DNA from: Macrocystis pyrifera
Lineage: Eukaryota; Sar; Phaeophyceae; Laminariales; Laminariaceae
Assembly (NCBI GenBank): GCA_031763025.1
Contig: JASSKH010000042.1
Coordinates: 1,612,001-1,676,000 of the forward strand
DNA length: 64,000 nt
Direction of reading: 5' to 3'
Shown: piece by piece, positions 1-11,698 of the stretch
Layout: every line of letters starts with the position of its first letter
Position numbering within the stretch: position 1 is the stretch's first letter
The notes under the pieces: model-generated
The model's input: only the letters and a program-made list of their open reading frames with translations
What the model was told of the DNA's origin: nothing
Databases searched by the model: none
Translations under genes and position numbers: made by a program

Positions 1-2690
1 AATATAGTGCCGGTGTTGTTGGCTATCATAGCGCATACCGGCACTATAATACGGACCACTACCGTATCACAAAATCTACTCTTGACAAATCCAAACGGGA
101 TCGCGAACATATTGCGCACTTCCTCCGTTGCGTATTAACCCCGTTTGGGGACGCCTTCTAAAGGGCTAGCGACCAACAAAATGATAACTTCGGGTGCTAT
201 CAAGACTGTCTACGACCAGCGCGAGCTCCCGGCAGCACGGGGTGGGGTAGGATCATGATGCGCCTACCCGTACCGTACGACTTTCATCAACCGTTGAACT
301 ACTCGGACACCGACTTTTATCCTGCTCCAATCACGCAGTGGCCGTTGTTGTAAACGTTCCTTTTTCTATCGTCAATTTTCCTCTTTGAAGCTCCAAAAGA
401 GGGCTATAAGAGGTTAAGACCCCCGTCAACCAGAAATCGCAGGGCCCAAAAGTATCCCCTCTATCGCACTGTAGAGGCGCGGCTCAGAAGCGCGCCTGAA
501 ACTTAGGCCTACTCGTACGCCATGGTATATTACAAAATAAAACAAAAAACAGCTGTGGGATCGAGGATTTTGTCGAAAAGCATATTTGCAAGCTGCGTAC
601 GAGAGGATACTTCGATCGCGCGAAATACGGGTTTCAAGGGGAACAAAATGTGACAGCGGTGGAGCTCAGGGGAGGTCATATAGATACATACGGTATTCTC
701 CTTGACGTCTCCTCTGGGGAAACCAATTGGAAAACCAATCCACGGTGCAAGCAAGGCCGATGAGCCCACCTCGTTGCAGAAATAAGTTCTGGTGTCATGC
801 CATGAATGAAGTGGGTTCGTTGAGATTTTCGATATTCCAAAAATTGAAAAAAAAAAAAAAAACAACACCTCAGCCGTAAGATCGAGATTTTTTCGTGTCG
901 AGTGTTTTTTGCGCAAGAAGGTGGCCCCTGGAAACCGGGCCACCGAACGCAACACAAGACCCTCCGCTTGTTGCCGCGCCGCGTTGCGATAACGTTGTAT
1001 GACGCGCCGAAAGGCCACGCCAAAAAAGTAGAGCGTCACGCTGATGTCACCCCGTGCTCTTTGGAGCAATCGCTACTGGTTGGGACTGCCGCATGTAGAT
1101 TGCGCCACAGCATTCGAGACAAGGGAAGCTTGAGGGAAACACTATCACTTTTCACGACTATTGCAAACGGCCCACCCCGCAAAAAAACGCTAGCTCGGTG
1201 CACTTGATCGTACTTACTCTCGAAAACTGGGCCAAGCCGTGGACACGCTTACGTACTGGATAAATTAACGACACGTTTCATAAATGATGCCAGAAACCAG
1301 ACACACAGTTTTACTTTTTATTTTTCGTGACACAAGCAAAAACACTTCGATTCAAATGACGAGCAGTGGGAATGCTAATGCTGCATCTTATGCGAGCAAA
1401 TTTCTAGTAAAAGGACGAGTAGGAATGCTAAACGCTGCACGTTACGTGCGATAAAAATGAAGGCAACAGTGCCGAGAGCGGAGAAGGGACGACCGACGCA
1501 TGTCACCACGGTTTTCGAACAGAAAGCCGCCGAGAGTAAAAAAAAAAAACAAAATCCCACGAGAAACTAAAAGCGACGACCAAAAAAAACACAACAGAAC
1601 AATAAAAAAAAACAAGCAGTTAAGCTGGAAAGCAAAAAGCGATGATACGAAAAAAAATTATACACAAAACTTTCGACAGGGCGAGGGTGGCTGCTGGCGC
1701 CACTGAGATAAAAAAAAAAAACCCGGCTCGGTTCTCACATCACCGTTCCCAAGGACTATTGCGTACGGCAGACCCGTGCCCCGGCGGTCGCTCGAGTCGA
1801 ACTCCACTGAGAGGTCGTTCGCCAGGCGCGCAGAGTACCTGCGCGGACGCAGTTGTTTGACAAAACATACATGCCTGAAGCGCTTAGCAACTCCTTTGGG
1901 ACATCAGAGGGAGGGGGGGAAAGGCGTCGAGGCTAAAATGACGACTGCAGCATCGGCCACAGTGGAACTCCGCGTTCGGGAAGTTCAGAGAGAAAGCGTA
2001 TCGATGGAACAAGTGACAGCGGTTACGGTATCGGCCACACGAGCTGCTGCTTCCTGGGTGATGGGGTGGGTTCGAAACACAACAGAACGAGATGGATGCA
2101 CGGCACGCGCGCAGCATGATGGTACGTGTACTTCTGAACGCTCTTCCTAACCACAGAGATTGATATGATTACAACTTTTTTTTTTTCTTCGTTTTTTTAG
2201 GTCCCAAAAGGGCCACAAATCACAACCCTTGAAAAATCTGCTGAAAAAACGGGTCCCACACTGATCTCAAGTCTAGTAGTACAGATGTTCCAAAAACAAT
2301 TTTTGCAATTGTTCTGAGGTTGAGGGCTCGCACAGGGGCATACTTCCTGTCTAGAAGAGTATTTTCGCTGCTTCTAGAAAAGTGGGCAAACAAGTTACCG
2401 GAAAAAGCTGTGAGCAACGACGCCCGTGATCGAGCGTAATAGGGAAGGAAAAAACGTGAGTGGAGTGCCATCCGTACAAGGTAACTGCTCGGGGGAAGGA
2501 TAGCACATCACTAGTCCGTCATCTCACGCTCCAGCAGATTTTCAACGCCCCGTATAGACGTAGAAACGTGGATTCAAGAGTCTGATTCTTACACGGCTGT
2601 GGGAGCAACTTCGTCGGTTTGGCTCGCTTCGCACCTGCCCCGCGTCTCAAGCACCCCCCCCCCTCCCCTCCCCTCAGAAACGCCTTCCGC
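1..2690. other. No recognisable gene
   Basis: Six-frame reading shows only short open frames with no recognisable domain. An 11-base inverted repeat lies at 4-14 and 37-47 (atagtgccggt / accggcactat); the same word recurs near 30285-30395. At 1355-1490 two diverged copies of a roughly 50-base stretch (gacgagtaggaatgct...) resemble the body of the SINE-like repeat at 24680-24912. A-runs at about 847-862 and 1540-1550 are simple sequence. Confidence 0.5.
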
Positions 2691-3184
2691 GCTTAATGCG
2701 GTCGCGTATTCGAGACGTAGCTAAGTCCACTATTTTAGGGCATGGTAATTTGGGACGAGCAACACCAATACTCGATTACTTTCGCAAGAGCAACATCCAT
2801 TATTCGACTACTCTCGGTCGAGTAACACCACCAATACTCGACTTCGTTCGGACGAGTAGTACCAGTACTCGATTGCATACGGCAACGCTTTGGTTCTTTG
2901 CGCACCTGAACTCGATTAAGTCGCCCGCCTTGGTCTTAGTGCCGCACACCGTCGGTTTCTTGCCCACCTGTGTGACCTTCAGCTCCCCGGGGCTGGTCAT
3001 CGACGATGGCGACGCTGGTGCCGTCTTGTCGTCCGCTGCCTGTTGCTTTTTTCGTCTCTCGGCGTCTGCCTTTCTGTCAGCCTGCCAACATATCGAGCCG
3101 CGCCCAGCTTTTTATTGCTCAATAGAAAAGCGTTGTGGTATCTACAACCCTGCTACATGACATGGAACTAGCGCCGAACTGACA

Positions 3185-3905
3185 AGCAAGTATAAACAGC
3201 CGAACGACCAGGAATCTCAAGCATAACAATCAGCATCAAAAGCCTTGGAATACATCCACGTATCTACAGACTGACAACCAGGCATCCTAAATACCAGGGA
3301 AAAACAAGGGTAACAATCAGCATCAAAAGCCTTAGAGTACAACCACCCATGTAAAGACCAACAACCAGTCATCTAGAACCACAGAACTACATACCTACGC
3401 CTAACAACCAGGCATCCAGATCCTAGCAATCAGGTTTCCACATAGAGCCGAACGTATCAGGCATCTAGGGTATAACAATCAAGCACCTGGAACAAACCTG
3501 CCAGGTTTATAAATCAAAACAACCAGGCAGCTATGATATAGCCTAACAACCACAGGCATTTGAAACCTAACAACCAGATACGTAGAACCAAACAACCAGG
3601 TGTCTACAGCCTAAAAACCAGGAAAATTCCTGTGGCCCCTCACAAGCGGGCATCTAAAGACCAACAACCAAGCACCATGGAACCTAACAACCAGGAATCT
3701 AAAGCCCAACAGTCGGTACTTACCGTATAGCCTAACAACCAGGCAATACAACAACCAGACACTTACGGACAGATATACCAAACAACCAGGCATCTAAACC
3801 CCAACACCCAGGCAGCTATAATACAAGCTATCAACCAGGTATATAAAGCCTAAAGGCCCAGGCACTCACTGACGAATCTAACGACCAGGCATCTAAAGTC
3901 TGGCC
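3185..3905. repeat. Degenerate minisatellite, core caaccaggcatct
   Basis: About 700 bases of imperfect tandem repeats with a unit of roughly 22-30 bases, in which the core (c)aacaaccaggcatct and the linker taaagcc/tagaacc recur more than 20 times. Unit length and sequence drift along the array. No gene is visible inside it. Confidence 0.8.
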
Positions 3906-5670
3906 TTGCGGCTTATACGCGTTCTAGGTATTGCTCGCGCTTCGCACGGAAACACAGCACTAAAGCATGTGCGGGGCATTTAGTATGTGCGGGGCATTTA
4001 GTCCATTGACCCCTGCAGCGTGTATTTCCCACTAATTCCAAGTAGTTTGTCCCCAGAAAACGCGATTTCAGTTCTAAAAGGGCCACGTACGTAGAGGAGA
4101 CATGTACCGCATGAAGCGCCATCCGAGCCGGTATTGCTTCTTTGCAACGCGTGGTGATTTGGCATACCGGGTATGCGCCACAATGACATTGCGGTCAGCC
4201 GCTTTCGTAGAGCCGAGACCCGTCTCGGGCGTGACAAGCACGGCACCCGATTCAACACTTGAAAAAAAGAAGAAGATGCTATAACATCTTTTGAGAACTG
4301 CGTCCACGTTTTGGGGGACAAGCTGCTTGGAATTAGTGTGGGACAATCTTGCAGCAGTGAAAGGGGTAAGACCCTTTGAGGTCTGCAGTCCCGCTTAAGG
4401 GATAACGCACTTGGATTGTACACAAAGTAGTTCGTCCCCAAAACAGGACTGCGGTTCTACAAGGGATGATACCCACCTTCCTGAACGCGCGGTGGCGTCA
4501 GCGACGTCGGATACAGGGGCGAGAAAGCAACGCTAGACGCAGTGGTCCGCCTCCAAGAGGACATAGCACGCTCTCACCCAGATCAAGCGCTGCTAGGCCG
4601 AACTTTACAACACCTTAATACACAGCCTGTGTGGCCAACGCTTTAATTCTTTCGTGCATATATATATATACCCAAAAGAAAAAAAAAACTTGCCCAAAAC
4701 ACGTACGTAAAACAAAAAAACAAAAAAACAAACACTGACAAAAAACAAGTTGATGCGATATAGGTGGGCTGCACTTTCCTGCAATATCCTTCCATCCTAT
4801 CGATGCTACTCGACTTGTGAAAGTTTATCTTCGGCAAAAATTCGAACCTACCCAGAGACCATACACTTATAGACTTCAACCCACCTCGGCTTGGAGTCGT
4901 CGCCCCAAAAACTCCGGGTCCCTTGCAAAAACAAAAAACAGAAACACACAGCACACAAGCATCGACCGTACGAAAGGGTGCACGGGTTCCAACATGACGA
5001 GGAGGATGGATGCCAATTGCTTTGCTTGTTGCCACGGGGTTAATCCCTACGGCTGCTTGCCATACTCCTGCGATTAGACGTGCTAACCGACTTTTATATA
5101 CATGTACCTGGTATCGGCACCGGCACGGAATTTTGACACGACTGGCCCAAGGCGTACGTACAGGCGACAGGCCCGTGCTACGCCAGAGGTACCGTTGCTG
5201 TACCTTTCTTCGGCCAAACCATTTCTGACTGGCGGGGGGCTCCTAAAATGATGAACTGCCCAATAAGGCTTGCCTTAATCGTCAAAAAAAGCCAGCAAAT
5301 ATTCTACGGTACTGTTCTCTGCATACCTAAATAGGACGTGGCATTATTCACATAGTTATTTTGGTTCTGCCACTTTTAGCGTGATAGAGAGCTCATCAAG
5401 TGAAGAGCCCACTAAAAATTAGGAGCCACCCCTACAAGGCAAACACGCTAAAAAATAGGAAGTCACTCCTATAAGATAACCACGCTAAAAAATAGGTGTC
5501 ACCCCTGCGAGAATAAGGCAAACACGCGTCGACACGGCACGACACAACGCCACAACAAATATTAGCTACTCTTCTCCCCAGAAAGACAGAAGCTCCAAAG
5601 CGGGTTCGTGTCGTGACAACGAGAACTGCGTTAACAGGTATCCCCGAGAGCCCCCTTTAACATATATGGC
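3906..5670. other. Gene-less stretch with local duplications
   Basis: No coding domain was recognised. At 4050-4090 and 4425-4465 two related segments (tttgtccccagaaaacgc... / ttcgtccccaaaacagga...) occur, with a reverse-complement relative near 4305-4330, suggesting a decayed inverted element. At 5395-5525 a unit of about 42 bases containing gctaaaaaatagg and cacccct is repeated three times in tandem. Confidence 0.45.
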
Positions 5671-5734
5671 AAGAGCCGATGAGTGCGGAAATGTTGGAGG
5701 CGTTTCTACCATATATAAGAGTGCATGGGAACGG

Positions 5735-5815
5735 TGCTCCGCCTCGAAAGGGATGCGTGGCCAACGGTCAAATGTCTAAGGCAAACAACAGACGAGTATG
5801 TCCCTCTCCCCAGAT
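5735..5815 (+). repeat. Short tRNA-like repeat B (copy 1)
   Basis: The core tcgaaagggatgcgtgg followed by caaatgtctaaggcaa recurs at 27070-27140 and, reverse-complemented, at 52180-52258. The reverse strand has a weak resemblance to the 3' half of a tRNA (tttgacc ... ccctttcgaggcgg). The other two copies run into a long C tract; this one ends in a CT-rich stretch. Confidence 0.5.
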
Positions 5816-5955
5816 ATCCGAAATGGCGCCAAACAAAACTCCATTCTCTGCCCGCTCACGTTTGCTGTAGACCTCTGCTCTTTGTCCGCGAAATTTTCAC
5901 CGCTGACCCCCACATTTCCGCACCAGAGATATTTGCGTACGCTGTTATCGTTGTA

Positions 5956-6060
5956 TTACGGGGGACCATAGTTAATAGGACCAAATCTAGTTAGTAAAAA
6001 TAGGTAAATATATTGGTTTTTATGTATACCATAGGTCCTATTAGCTATGGACCCTCGTAG
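5956..6060. mobile_element. Stowaway-like MITE, copy 1
   Basis: This 105-base element begins TTACGGGGGACC and ends in a decayed inverted copy (ggaccctcgtag), flanked by TA on both sides. The interior has paired taggacc/ggtccta subterminal inverted repeats and an AT-rich centre. The TA target duplication and TIR architecture fit Tc1/mariner-related Stowaway MITEs. At least ten relatives lie in this window. Confidence 0.85.
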
Positions 6061-6142
6061 TAGTTGCTCCCACATTAACTCGTCGACACAATTAATGCAG
6101 TCCGTGGTCACGGAACAGGCTCCAATGTGTGCCTACAGCGGG

Positions 6143-6246
6143 GCCAGCCGCACTACTACAGTTGTCGCGGCGCCTGCCAATTGCCCGCGTCTCGTAGGAA
6201 TCTTGACTTTCCCTTACACACCTGAAATCTATCTCCGTGGCGGCCG
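6143..6246 (-). repeat. Diverged copy of the PDZ exon B 5' splice-site region
   Basis: These about 104 bases align with 6323-6425, which is the end of PDZ exon B plus the start of its intron, at roughly 70 percent identity by eye. The copied splice junction (ttcag/gtgtg on the minus strand) is preserved at 6222/6221, 180 bases downstream of the real one in gene direction. Confidence 0.7.
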
Positions 6247-6401
6247 ATCCCTACATTTTCACACGAGCCAAAAATACGACAATACCATGAGTTCACGCTG
6301 ATAGCGGGCTGATAGCGGGGTCCAACGCACAACTTCCAGTAGTTGTTACGGCGCTTGTCAATCGCGCGCGCCTCTTGAAAATCTCGGACCTCGCTTCACA
6401 C

Positions 6402-8495
6402 CTGAAAACTATTTCCATCGGCCGAGGCGACGTGCGTATGAGCTCCGCCACTTCCTTTGGCTCCAACTTCGACGCCGGCTTGCCACCGACGGCGGCCACC
6501 CCGAACCCCGCCTTGAGGTCCGCTTGGCGTATCGCTTGCGACCCTGACAGTACCTGTCGCATGGCATACGAACGAAGGAGAGCGACATGTTTGCAGTGCA
6601 TATTGGGCAGAGGGTTCGACAAGTGTAAATATCTTTCGCATGATATTGAAGGAGGGGGGGGGGGGGTGTTCGGCAGTGCATTACGTACGAGGCAGATGGT
6701 TCGACCTCATCTTTCGTGTGAAATTGGCGGAGGTGGAATGTTTGCTTTGCACTACGAGCAGATGATCGCAACGGTAGCAGGCAGCAGTACCTTCCGCATG
6801 GCATGGAAGGAGGAGGAGGAGGAGGAGGAGGAGGAGGAGGAGGAGGAGGAGGAACGCTTGCTCGCGCATCATTGAGCAGATGGTTCGAGCCGTGTTTGGA
6901 GCAGAGAGCGTTTATCTGGTATTCCTTGAACGCATAAACGTGTCTGGTTGTCTGCCACACATCTTAATCCGCTTGACAACACAAGAGAGAGAAAGTGGTC
7001 ATATTCCAAAGCGCCGAAAACACCAGCAGCATACTATTAATACTGTAGTGTTGGCGTTACAGACGAAACGCCACTTTAAACTCGTACATGTGCTCGTCAG
7101 GGAACATCCGGGGTATATCCCCGGGCCCGGGGATGTACCCCGGGTGCCCCCTGAGCCCCCTTAGGGACTACATACTAGTACAGCAGTATGCTCGTATAGA
7201 CAATTTTGGTCGCGGATTTCCCCGCTGCTCCTCCGCCCCACGAGAAAGCATATTGCAGAACGCGAGTCCCCTACATGCCAGCCGGGCCGCCCGCGATCAA
7301 TCAAGCTTACGCCAGTGCGGTTTTGCCGGCACGAAGGTCTAACCCCTGTATCACAGCATTATATCACTATTTGCGGGGGACCACAGTAAATAGGACCAAA
7401 TATTGCTAGTAAAAATAGGTAAATATATAGGTTTTTGTATGTACCGTAGGTCCTATTTACTATGGTCCCCCGTAATAGCAATGTAGTAACTGCGAACACC
7501 ACAACAAACGGGTGCGCTATTTACCATGGTGTCAAAGATGCTACATAGGTACTTGCTGCACATATGATACGATGTCAAAGGAGACCTACTGTTGTATCTT
7601 TCAGGGCGCGCGTCAAAGAAAACAATGCGAGAGTCATGCCTGGGCTGAGAATGTCAAAAATGACGGGAGCTTGGCCTTTAAATTAAACTACTACTGTAGG
7701 TCTAATGTAGGGGGTGGTCAGTCACGGGGTCAAACCGCGGTCTCCTACGAAACCGTAGCATCTGCTTTTTGCTAGCTATGGATTATCTCCCTAACGTAGA
7801 GTATGCATATCCCTGTGGCCTTGTACCTGGTAGTGTAGGGCGGTCAGTCAAGGGATCAAATCGTTGCCTCCTACCAGGTATTCGACAGCAGCAGAGTAGT
7901 TGCTACAGCAGTACCGTATTTCATACGTTTTTGCCTCTTCGCCGGTAACGTACCTTGTACAATACCAGGTACTGAAGGAATGTAGCCTCCCAGTCGGCCC
8001 TGACTGCGTAGCCAATAGGAAGGATAGGCCAGTCAGCGCTGGCTGAGTAGCCCATGCCTTCTAACCAACAGCCTCATATATACCTCCTACCTCCGTAACG
8101 TAGACCCTGCATACCCCAGAAGCCTTCAGTGGGTTGTCGCCGAGCTTGACACCGATAGGACCGTCGCCGAACAGCACGCCAACTTCATCAGGCCCCACGG
8201 CGTACTTTGCTTCCTCAGGGCCAGAGGTGTCCCCCGTGCCGGGCTCTACCGCTGCTGTTGCCGCGGCGGCCTCGCTTGGTGCAAGTTCTGCTGCCGCTGC
8301 TGGTGCTGGTGCTGGTGCTTGTGCTACTGTCTCCGCGCTGCGGCTGCTCGGCGTGGTTGCAGCAACAACCCTACTGCTACTATTGTGGCTGTGCCGACCG
8401 ATGCGACAGCTTCGGATCGAGTCAGTGCTGCTCGAGAAATTGCGCCGCGTTGTTCGTCTTTCGCTCCTCGTGACGACGCGCGTATTGCACTTCCT
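6402..8495 (-). CDS. PDZ-domain protein gene (partial model, two exons)
   Basis: On the minus strand an open frame runs from after a stop at 8496-8498 to a donor after 8115 (tct ggg/GTATGC). It is Ala/Pro/Ser-rich and then reads VGVLFGDGPIGVKLGD. Exon B is 6553-6402, entered by an acceptor tgtcctg-type CAG at 6554-6556 and left in phase 2 (ttc ag/GTGTGA). It contains GFGVAAVGGKPASKL and EVAELIRTSPRPMEIVF. Joined in phase 0, the two exons give the usual order of a PDZ fold: a GPxG-type carboxylate loop, the AxVGG turn, and the EVxxLI helix with the RPxxIxF strand. PDZ domains bind C-terminal peptides and act as scaffolds. The true start, upstream exons and downstream exons are not identified, so the protein is incomplete here. 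The GC-rich 8115-8660 stretch also has open frames on the plus strand, which I take as shadows. Confidence 0.55.
6808..6852. repeat. (GGA)n microsatellite
   Basis: A run of about 15 perfect or near-perfect GGA/GAG triplets. It lies upstream (in gene direction) of PDZ exon B, inside the intron between exons A and B. Confidence 0.95.
7371..7475. mobile_element. Stowaway-like MITE, copy 2 (in PDZ intron)
   Basis: Left end TTGCGGGGGACC is a one-base variant of the family TIR. The right end GGTCCCCCGTAA is intact and followed by TA. The interior shares aataggacc, taaaaataggtaaatatat and ggtcctatttacta with the other copies. It lies in the inferred intron between exons A and B of the PDZ gene. Confidence 0.85.
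7705..8060. repeat. Tandem tRNA-like and palindromic motifs
   Basis: A block ggtcagtcacggggtcaaaccgcggtctccta at about 7713 recurs at about 7838 in diverged form, and again at about 42141. Its reverse complement contains a B-box-like ggtttgaccc, so these are candidate tRNA-derived SINE heads. Two further units (ccagtcggccctgactgcg..., ccagtcagcgctggctgag...) sit at about 7991 and 8029. No gene exon was found here besides the PDZ intron. Confidence 0.4.
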
Positions 8496-8958
8496 CTAGT
8501 CATAGCGCGCGCTACATGGCTCGCAGACAGGGCCCCTGCGGCAGCAGCCGAGTGGATGCTGCTGCTGTGCCGTGGATTGGACTTCCCTGAGGCGGTCATT
8601 ACGGGGGGTGACGGACGCCGCGGCGGCGGCGGGTCGCTGCATGATGATGGATGCACCGCTTCGGATGTTGCAGTTTTCCGAATAGATCATGAGTGCTCGG
8701 GTTCTGCTCCCTGTGCTGCTGGGGTGACGCAACACGTGGCACGAACGCTGCGACATCATTGCACGACAATGTAAGCAGATAACTTATCTGCAGCTGGTGG
8801 AATCGCATGGCGGGTTGGCTGTCAGCGTTCAAGCAGACAGACCTGAGACAGCGCGAGTGCAGTGCCAGCAGCCGCAGCCGAAACGATGCGGTGGAAATTA
8901 CAGACGTCCCCTTGTGGAAACACGTTTCTATTGGTACATGGAAACCCTTCGACATCAT

Positions 8959-9172
8959 GTGGTGGAAATCGAGTTTATAAGCCTTAAATTCATGTAGCGT
9001 TTGTTACGTAACATTTTTAGTCTACATTTCCCTACAATGGCGTCGCAGGCAGGGCGTGAGATTTTGAAGAGCGAGGTCCGTGGTTTGATTCTCGCCTTCA
9101 TCCCCCGAGAAAAAAGGAAAAAAAGGGGAATATCTCATGTTCAAGGACCTGTAAAACTCACTCACTTAGAAA
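8959..9172 (+). mobile_element. tRNA-derived SINE-like element, copy 1
   Basis: The repeat starts gtggtggaaatcgag, carries aatggcgtcgcaggcagggcg (A-box-like TGGCnnnG) and ccgtggtttgattctc (B-box-like GGTTTGATTCT), spaced as in a tRNA, and then has an A-rich segment (gaaaaaaggaaaaaaa). A near-identical reversed copy is at 11699-11924, where the B box reads ggttcgattct. Pol III-type internal boxes plus dispersed copies support a SINE. Confidence 0.65.
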
Positions 9173-9209
9173 ACACCTACCTGGTACCTGGTACGAATTA
9201 ATAAGAGGA

Positions 9210-9646
9210 AGGAACGATGAGAGCAATGCGATCATTGCATACTGAGTCCGGTATACCGAAAAGTCGGAGGTAAAACTTGGATACTCAGAGTCTCATCGGG
9301 GTTCCTGACTTGCTCGCAAGGAGAGACAAGTCAGGTTTAGTGAGGGAGAATGTGGTGGGAAATCGAGTTTATAAGCCTTAAATTCATGTAGCGTTTGTTA
9401 CGTAACATTTTTAGTCTACATTTCCCTACAATCATGAAATGTATGACTAAAAATGTTACGCGTTACACTACATGAATTTAAGGCTCATAAACTCGATTTC
9501 CACCACATTCTCCCTCACTAAACCTGACTTATCTCTTCTTGCGAGTAAGTCAGGAACCCCGATGAGACTCTGAGTATCCAAGTTTTACCTCCGACTTCTC
9601 GGTGCTGGACTCAGTATGCAATGATCGCATTGCTCTCATCGTTCCT
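9210..9646. mobile_element. Foldback element with about 210-base arms
   Basis: The sequence from 9210 (aggaacgatgagagc) reads back as its reverse complement ending at 9646 (gctctcatcgttcct), with the turn near 9430-9440. Both arms include the head of the SINE-like repeat (gaaatcgagtttataagcc...). Arms differ at scattered positions, so this is an old inverted duplication or foldback rather than a read artefact. Confidence 0.8.
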
Positions 9647-9727
9647 GCCCATTACGGGGGACAAATCTAGGACCAAATATGTTTCCAAAGTTAAGGAAAA
9701 TATCAAGGTTTATCACAGTGACTGAGA

Positions 9728-10078
9728 ATCGTGACGGGACGGGACGGGACAGATTTGACTCGTTTGGCGGGAAAAAAAAAATGAAAACGGGACGGGACGG
9801 GACGGTAAAATGAGGACATAAAAAGTTGGCGGAACGGGGACGGGACGGGACAGCGGATGCCAAATTTCTCGACGGGACGGGACGGTAAATATTTTTCGCC
9901 TCGGCGGGACGGGACGGTATTTTATTTTTTCCTCGGCGGGACGGGACGGTTAATATTTTCTTCTTCGGCGGGACGGGACGGTAAATATTTTTTTCCTTGG
10001 CGGGACGGGACGGTAACTATTTTTTCCCACGGCGGGACGGGACGGTAATTTTCTTTTTCTTCGGCGGGGCGGGGCGGT
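9728..10078. repeat. Minisatellite GGGACGGGACGGTAA, array 1
   Basis: Units of about 27-36 bases share gcgggacgggacggtaa and a T-rich spacer that differs from unit to unit (atttttttcc, tattttttcccac, ttttctttttctt). About ten units. Open frames through it encode the low-complexity PSRPA/RPVPP repeat on the minus strand and are not credible proteins. Confidence 0.9.
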
Positions 10079-10388
10079 AAATATATTTGTCTTCTTTCCC
10101 GCCGCAAGGTCGGCGCGGTTGTACATACGTGAAAAAATTCCCGCACACTGCTGGTTCCGCGAAGGGAGCCGTCCCGACGCAGACGTTTTCCTCTCGACCC
10201 GCGCAGCCCCAAAGCCCCGAGAAGTGCTGCCACTACACGGGCGACGTCTTGTGATTTTTTGCACTCCTGCCCCAAGCACTGTTGTTGCGTTGCCAACTCA
10301 TGGTGGCTGTTCTGATGGTTTTGTGCTTGCGCTGTGTTATACTGTGGTGGTTGTAGAGGTGGAGGTGGTGGCGGCGGCGGTGGTGATT

Positions 10389-10850
10389 CTATTGTAGTGC
10401 CGCTGCTGGTCGATCGACCCCGCACGTGAGATAGGCATCCATGGCGTCCGTGCTGGTCACACCGAAGATGTTAGGAGACAGCACTTTCGCCCCTCGACAG
10501 ACAGCAACTTTGCGTTGACATGCTTTGACTGACACCAAACTACTAGGTTTTAATGTGTAACACTCGGCCCTACATCCTTGACAGTAGCGCACGTTTTGCG
10601 TCCCGCTTGATGACATGTCTCCTGAAATCTTTTTGGGCCACACCAGTACTGGCGTGACCGTGAGTTGATTGAGTGGTCTCTGTGCTGTTTGTGTGTGGTG
10701 GCGAGCCTGTGTGCTGTGGCAGGTGTTGTGTTATGATACTGCCTTCAGTTGCGAGTGGACATATGAGTGTATGAAGATTCATTAAAAATAATGAAAATAA
10801 AAACACCAGGTATGCACTTCTTATAATTTGCATTCTTTTTCGTCGATGCT
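10389..10850 (-). pseudogene. Cysteine-rich transposase tail (piggyBac-like?), fragment
   Basis: One minus-strand frame contains GDMSSSGTQNVRYCQGCRAEC and then further cysteines (KACQRKVAVCRG), a C-x2-C-x3-C cluster. A neighbouring frame upstream reads HGHASTGVAQKDFRRHV, and the two look like one frame broken by a shift. A related plus-strand fragment is at 59330-59515 with [11 protein letters not shown]. Cysteine-rich tails of this kind end piggyBac-type (DDE_Tnp_1_7) transposases, but no DDE core is visible, so the family assignment is tentative. Confidence 0.35.
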
Positions 10851-11271
10851 AATATTTGTACTTACAAATCATTAACCAGCTGCTGATCAACACCAGCACA
10901 GACTTTCCTGCTAAAACAAAAAAAGAAAATGTGTCGCGCAGCAATTTCATACCAGGTATTATTATATATGAAGACGATAAAAATATCTCATCTGTGAGTT
11001 GGACGGTTAATAATAGCATAGTTGATACCCAATTTTGCAAGCTGGGTAACACGCCTACCACTACTGCTGTTCTATACGTATTTCATATATATAGATGGGA
11101 GTTGTGCACAATTTAATTGTAACACATGTATTTTATATAGGAATTACTATTGAAGTTTGGTACAACTCGAAATTTCTTGATTAATTTCGTAATTCGTGGT
11201 GGCCATGGATGGGAACAGACGACCACGAATGTTTCTTGTAGGGGAAGAGGCAAGTTGTGTCCGCCAGAGGC

Positions 11272-11615
11272 GGTGTCACGACGGGACGGAACGATAATTT
11301 CGTACGGGAGAGATTTTATCGGTGGGACGGGACGGTAATTTTTCGGTGTCACGGCGGGACGGGACGGTAATTTGTCGGTGTCACGGCGGGACGGGACGGT
11401 AATTTTTCGGTGCCACGGCGGGACGGGACGGTAATTTTTCGGTGTCACGGCGGGACGGGACGGTAATTTCCAACGGGAGAGATTTTATAGGCGGGACGGG
11501 ACGGAAAGTGACGACGGTTAGGGATTTTGTCGGCGGGACGGGACGGCGGGACCATTTTGACGGCGGTTTTACCGTCCCGTCCCGTCCCGCCGTTACCGCC
11601 GTTACCGTCCCGCCG
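11272..11615. repeat. Minisatellite GGGACGGGACGGTAA, array 2
   Basis: About nine units of roughly 30 bases, with spacers tttttcggtgtcacggc or caacgggagagattttat. The last part, about 11573-11615, flips to the reverse complement (ccgtcccgtcccgccgttacc), making a short inverted end. It has the same core as the array at 9728-10078, about 1.2 kb away. Confidence 0.9.
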
Positions 11616-11698
11616 AAATTACCGTGATAAGCCTTGGAAAATATACCTATGGTTTTTGTATGTAACGTAGGTTCTATTTAGTAGGGTCCCCCGTAATA

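Larger units (their letters stand above)
9652..11696. mobile_element. 2.0-kb element bounded by the Stowaway-like TIRs
   Basis: The left end TTACGGGGGAC at 9652 and the right end GTCCCCCGTAA ending at 11696 match the family's roughly 105-base MITEs, and TA follows the right end. Subterminal words (aggaccaaatat on the left, gtaggttctattta on the right) match too. Between them lie two GGGACGGGACGG minisatellites and a decayed cysteine-rich transposase-like fragment. It is either a long member of the family or a short MITE split by inserted DNA. The left flank is CA, not TA. Confidence 0.55.

Noticed and set aside
3185-3905. CRISPR-like array of short repeats
   Set aside because: Units are degenerate, spacers are not unique sequence of constant size, and the context is eukaryotic.
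8134-8774. Plus-strand frames of 121 and 151 codons
   Set aside because: GC-rich shadows of the minus-strand PDZ exon, which has a recognisable domain and matching splice phases.
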